The notes beneath the pieces are model-generated. The model was not told the DNA's origin. It ran no database searches and was given only the letters and a program-made list of their open reading frames with translations. A DNA stretch of 64,000 nt from Phycisphaerales bacterium (GTDB lineage: Bacteria > Planctomycetota > Phycisphaerae > Phycisphaerales > SM1A02). Each line of letters begins with the position of its first letter. Positions within the stretch are counted from its first letter, which is position 1. Below are positions 60,770 through 64,000 of the stretch, one piece after another. The position numbers were made by a program, and so were the translations under genes. The stretch spans positions 19,411-83,410 of the forward strand of contig JANQEQ010000108.1 in NCBI GenBank assembly GCA_028278245.1, read 5' to 3'.

Positions 60770-62256
60770 CGTTCTTTTACTTTGCCTCGCCAGACTGAAA
60801 GTGCATTGATCGCTATTTCCTGATCGTCAAAGTGACGTTTCGTCGATCCAATGATCTGGTAATCCTCATGCCCTTTGCCTGCTATCAACACAACATCATC
60901 AGGTGCGGATCGGCGGATCGCCAGGTGGATTGCCTGTTCACGGTCGATTTCACACTGTACACGTGGACGATCTGACGACGACACCCCGGCCAGGATATCA
61001 GCCACAATCGCTTCGGGATCTTCACGGCGTGGATTATCCGAGGTGATGATGATTTCATCCGCCATGCGACAGGCAACCTGCGCCATGCGGGGGCGCTTTG
61101 AATGATCGCGATCACCTCCACATCCAAACACCGCCCGAAGTAAGCCCCCAGTCGGCACCAGCGGACGAAGCGACTTGAGCACATTGGCCAGCGCGTCATC
61201 AGTGTGGGCATAATCAATAAACACATTCAATTTCACTCTCGGTACCTGAACCGGATTCAGTCGACCGGCAGGAGCGGTACATTGTGGCAGCACTGAAATA
61301 ATATCCGCTTCATCCATTCCCAGTTGATGGCAGATTGCGAAAGCCTGCAACGCATTGGCAACATTGTGCTCACCAATCAGCTTCAATCTCAATTCATGTT
61401 GACCTCCGAGGCTGTTCAATTCCATGTGCGTTCCATTGAAGTCAAGCTTTTGTACACTTGCCCAGTAATCACAGTCCGGATCCTGCAGACTGGTGGTGAA
61501 AATCCGCCCACTGCAATGTTGGATCATTTCACGACTCGCTGGATCATCCTTGTTGATCACTGCCCAACCACTCATATCAATCGCGCGAAAGAGTCTGGTC
61601 TTAGCCTTGCGATACGCTTCCATCGTTCCGTGGTAATCAAGGTGATCGCCGGATATGTTCGTGAAGACTGCACCGGCAAACTCCAGGGCAATCACACGAT
61701 TCTGATCAAGCGCGTGGCTGGAAACTTCCATCAGGCAATTGCGACAGCCGTTGCGAACCATGCGATTGAGTGTTCGACTCACATCAACAGCCGCAGGAGT
61801 TGTCAGATCTGCTGCTCGGCTCCGTTTCCCGTCATGCACTAAAACTGTGCCCATAAGTCCGGTGCGAATACCGACGTAACTGAGAATCTGGTGAGCGATA
61901 TGCGCCACAGTCGTTTTACCGTTGGTCCCGGTGATACCCACGAGTGAGAGCTGATGGCTCGGGTGATTGGCCAGTCTTTCTGCCATCATTGCCGATGCCA
62001 CACTGACATCTCCAGCCTGGAGCGTAGCCACTTCTGACGAACTCTCCGTAGATTCATCACTGAGTACTGCCACTGCCCCGGCGTTGACAGCATCCCGGAT
62101 AAATTTCCGTCCGTCCTGTTCAGTACCTCTCCTCGCCACAAAAAGGCACCCCGGCGTGACCTGCCGTGAATCTTCCACGATTTGGCTGATCTCGCGCGCT
62201 CCGGATCCACGGATCAGCGTGATCGGCAGGTTGTCTATCAACTCAGAAATCTTCAT
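60766..62256 (-). CDS. murE: UDP-MurNAc-tripeptide synthetase (meso-DAP adding)
   Basis: The 496-residue ligase has VGITGTNGKTTVAHIAHQIL, TTPAAVDVSRTLNRMV, SSHALDQNRV and FVDYAHT-type FIDYAHTDDALANVLKSLRPL. The substrate-selecting ITSDNPRREDPEAIV contains DNPR, the motif of enzymes that add meso-diaminopimelate. The organism therefore makes a DAP-type peptidoglycan. It lies 58 bases after queA on the same strand. Confidence 0.95.
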   Translation of the reverse strand: MKISELIDNLPITLIRGSGAREISQIVEDSRQVTPGCLFVARRGTEQDGRKFIRDAVNAGAVAVLSDESTESSSEVATLQAGDVSVASAMMAERLANHPSHQLSLVGITGTNGKTTVAHIAHQILSYVGIRTGLMGTVLVHDGKRSRAADLTTPAAVDVSRTLNRMVRNGCRNCLMEVSSHALDQNRVIALEFAGAVFTNISGDHLDYHGTMEAYRKAKTRLFRAIDMSGWAVINKDDPASREMIQHCSGRIFTTSLQDPDCDYWASVQKLDFNGTHMELNSLGGQHELRLKLIGEHNVANALQAFAICHQLGMDEADIISVLPQCTAPAGRLNPVQVPRVKLNVFIDYAHTDDALANVLKSLRPLVPTGGLLRAVFGCGGDRDHSKRPRMAQVACRMADEIIITSDNPRREDPEAIVADILAGVSSSDRPRVQCEIDREQAIHLAIRRSAPDDVVLIAGKGHEDYQIIGSTKRHFDDQEIAINALSVWRGKVKER

Positions 62257-62314
62257 CTTGGCTTGGCGCGCACTTAGGAAGGGTTATTCGTTGTGGATCA
62301 TATCGGGTTATTGC

Positions 62315-63418
62315 CTACTTATCGGGTAAAATCAGCATGGCATCACCGTAACTGTAAAAACGGTATTGCTCCTCCACCGCCACGCGGTAAATCTCCAGCA
62401 AACGTTCAAGACCTACCATTGCTCCCACTAACGCCAGCAAAGAAGAACGAGGAAGATGAAAATTCGTCAACATGCCGTCGACGTTCTTGAAATCGTATGG
62501 AGGAGCAATAAACAGATCGGTCACTCCTTCATAGGATTGAGCAGCAATTGACGGATGGCGCTGAGCAGGTAGTGACTCCAAAGCTCGCACAGATGTTGTA
62601 CCCACAGCAATGACACGGCTCGATCCCCGCAGTGCATCAATCACGGCACCATCGATATGAAAAAACTCTTCATGCATGTGATGTTCGCGCAGGTTTTCAA
62701 CTGTGATCGGCTGGAACGTCCCCGCACCAACATGCAGGGTCACTTCCTGCCGATTCACTCCAATTGCATCGATTTCCTGTAACAGTTCTGGCGTAAAATG
62801 CAGACCGGCTGTTGGAGCAGCAACTGATTCACGCTCCGCTGTTTTCGCATAAACCGTCTGATACCACCGGCGATCTGCTTCATCATCCACAGATTGGTCC
62901 CCTCTCGCTCGCTGGATATACGGAGGCAGCGGCGTGATACCAACCTCATGAAGCCAATCCTGAGGATTGCCGGGTGACTCTGATTGAACAATCCATGCCC
63001 CCAACGGCTCATCCAATTTTTCGATTAGGCTGAATATATGCCCGCTCGGCTGTTCCTTGCGATCCAGTAATTCAACGTGCAATCCTACGCGCAATCGGCC
63101 ATTGCTCTTCAACATCATCTCACAGTGACCAGGAGTCGCTTGATCTGTGTGAAGAAAAAGGCCCTCCACACGCCCGGCTGTGTCCACGCGCCGACCTATA
63201 AAACGGGCAGGCAAGACCATCGTGTTGTTGAACACCATGACATCACCGGATTTGAGATATTCAGGCAAATCCCGAACACAACGATGCTCGATTCCCTCGC
63301 CACCCGGATGTACCACAAGCAGGCGGGCAGAATCCCGTGGCTCAGCCGGCCGTGTGGCAATCAGTTCGGGCGGCAGGTCGTAATCCAACTTCGACGTGGG
63401 AAGGTCAGGTTGCGTCAT
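62315..63418 (-). CDS. queA: tRNA S-adenosylmethionine ribosyltransferase-isomerase
   Basis: It forms epoxyqueuosine from preQ1-modified tRNA and S-adenosylmethionine. KLDYDLPPELIATRPAEPRDSARLLVV at the start, GDVMVFNNTMVLPARFIGRR, AAPTAGLHFTPELLQEI, VTLHVGAGTFQPITVENLREHHMHEEFF and TNFHLPRSSLLALVGAMVG are all QueA signatures. The ATG at 63418 is preferred to a GTG ten codons earlier because family members begin near LDYDLP. It is first of the run queA-murE-murF-mraY. Confidence 0.95.
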   Translation of the reverse strand: MTQPDLPTSKLDYDLPPELIATRPAEPRDSARLLVVHPGGEGIEHRCVRDLPEYLKSGDVMVFNNTMVLPARFIGRRVDTAGRVEGLFLHTDQATPGHCEMMLKSNGRLRVGLHVELLDRKEQPSGHIFSLIEKLDEPLGAWIVQSESPGNPQDWLHEVGITPLPPYIQRARGDQSVDDEADRRWYQTVYAKTAERESVAAPTAGLHFTPELLQEIDAIGVNRQEVTLHVGAGTFQPITVENLREHHMHEEFFHIDGAVIDALRGSSRVIAVGTTSVRALESLPAQRHPSIAAQSYEGVTDLFIAPPYDFKNVDGMLTNFHLPRSSLLALVGAMVGLERLLEIYRVAVEEQYRFYSYGDAMLILPDK

Positions 63419-63599
63419 AGCCACAGTGTATTGCGTCTGACCGTTCACAGAATCAACATCCCGCAGGATTCCACCTCAATTATCACAAGTCGGGCACATT
63501 TTTAACGTTATTGAAGCCATTCCTAAGTTGGAAACCAGCCCATTATCAGAACGTCGGTTCATTGCCATATTCTGGTACTCCTCGTGTTTCTTCTGAGGT

Positions 63600-63974
63600 A
63601 TGAGTTGCTCCTGTAGCATCGTGAGCCATACCACCATGGACCCCCATACACATGGCACCCATCCTGCGCACATAAATCTCCCACACTGCAATCCGTCATG
63701 TTCACACCCGCCAGACCACATGGATTTGAGTGAGATGTGCCGTCTCATGCTCTGGTACGATCTCCTCCTGGCTGGCGAAGCTTATTGGAGCGCAGAGCAC
63801 GGTCCCGATCCACTGACCATTCCTTCCACCCAGCCTAAACCTCATGCAGTCGATCCACTCGGGGAAATTCCTGTCAAAGATCCTTCCCTTACGCCGCCGC
63901 CAACATCCATCCAACACCTGGATTTGATCCCCCATATTACCAACCTCGGTTCACTCCTGGACCTTCTCGCATAA
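63600..63974 (+). CDS. Hypothetical small protein (doubtful)
   Basis: The frame codes 124 residues. The first 40 are His/Cys/Pro-rich and improbable as protein; an internal ATG at 63720 (MDLSEMCRLMLWYDLLLAGEAYW) gives a more normal 84-residue start, with the rest Pro-rich and ending HITNLGSLLDLLA. No good ribosome binding site precedes either start, and no family is recognised. Listed because no better gene covers the region. Confidence 0.25.
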   Translation: MSCSCSIVSHTTMDPHTHGTHPAHINLPHCNPSCSHPPDHMDLSEMCRLMLWYDLLLAGEAYWSAEHGPDPLTIPSTQPKPHAVDPLGEIPVKDPSLTPPPTSIQHLDLIPHITNLGSLLDLLA

Positions 63975-63976
63975 CT

Positions 63977-63994
63977 CCCCCACCCCCCCACACA
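63977..63994. repeat. C-rich tract shared with 50496-50513
   Basis: The same 18 bases as the earlier tract (five C, A, seven C, then ACACA), directly after the doubtful frame that ends at 63974. Confidence 0.45.
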
Positions 63995-64000
63995 TACCCC

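Larger units (their letters stand above)
63419..64000. other. Region upstream of queA without a convincing gene
   Basis: Open frames exist on both strands (63600-63974 forward; 63476-63748 and 63702-63935 reverse). They overlap each other and none shows a known motif. The queA promoter should lie here. The window ends in a C-rich tract. Confidence 0.5.

Noticed and set aside
63476..63748. Reverse-strand small gene upstream of queA
   Set aside because: The frame is rich in Trp, Cys and Met, overlaps other frames, and shows no ribosome site or motif.

Overview
The window looks like a chromosomal segment from a marine planctomycete, most likely of the Phycisphaerae. The evidence is: a cluster of large secreted proteins that share a C-terminal dockerin-like module typical of that class; an ECF sigma factor paired with a zinc-finger/Ser-Thr kinase/TPR protein; a PEP-CTERM-type surface protein; and a cell-wall cluster with a meso-DAP-type MurE. 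Coding density is high, most genes have good ribosome binding sites, and I see no rRNA, tRNA, CRISPR array, transposase or phage gene.

Layout. 0-11 kb: the end of an HD-domain (PgpH-type) phosphohydrolase; a small DUF3634-like protein whose stop codon lies in a palindromic repeat; a Cys-rich PDZ protein downstream of an ECF sigma/anti-sigma pair; then a PutP-type symporter, a PD-(D/E)XK-like nuclease, pyrB, and genes for a membrane protein, a cupin, a metallo-beta-lactamase-fold hydrolase and an enoyl-CoA hydratase. 11-28 kb: an accessory block of exported proteins. It holds a PEP-CTERM protein with a possible internal thioester, a GH56-like lipoprotein, an arylsulfotransferase-like protein, and five proteins ending in the same 60-residue Cys-rich double dockerin-like module (one cohesin-like candidate, one Ig/DUF1566 protein, one BNR-propeller protein, one subtilisin, one beta-helix-like protein). 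Several of these genes have long structured leaders and clear terminators. 28-31 kb: the ECF sigma and kinase pair, next to the block and divergent from it.

31-40 kb: one co-oriented run, pdhA-pdhB-pdhC-lpdA-lplA-korA-korB, joining an NAD-linked 2-oxoacid dehydrogenase complex, a lipoate ligase and a ferredoxin-linked 2-oxoacid oxidoreductase. 40-46 kb: a SufR-like Fe-S regulator divergent from a Rieske ferredoxin, an MsrB-MsrA fusion, proline dehydrogenase, and TPR and PAS proteins. 46-50 kb: a dihydropyrimidine-dehydrogenase-like gene and a beta-ureidopropionase-like gene separated by an AT-rich KAP P-loop NTPase gene that looks acquired. 50-54 kb: a very large protein resembling an indolepyruvate:ferredoxin oxidoreductase but without visible TPP or Fe-S motifs. 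54-63.4 kb: HAD phosphatase, APH-like kinase, a membrane TPR-like protein, RluD-type pseudouridine synthase, and the run queA-murE-murF-mraY. The last 0.55 kb has no convincing gene.

Most interesting points: the dockerin-module block with its structured leaders; the KAP NTPase inserted in a pyrimidine-catabolism locus whose reductase lacks the catalytic Cys; the degenerate oxidoreductase; the CX3C-repeat PDZ protein; and the possible thioester adhesin. All function calls come from reading motifs by eye; no database search was made.
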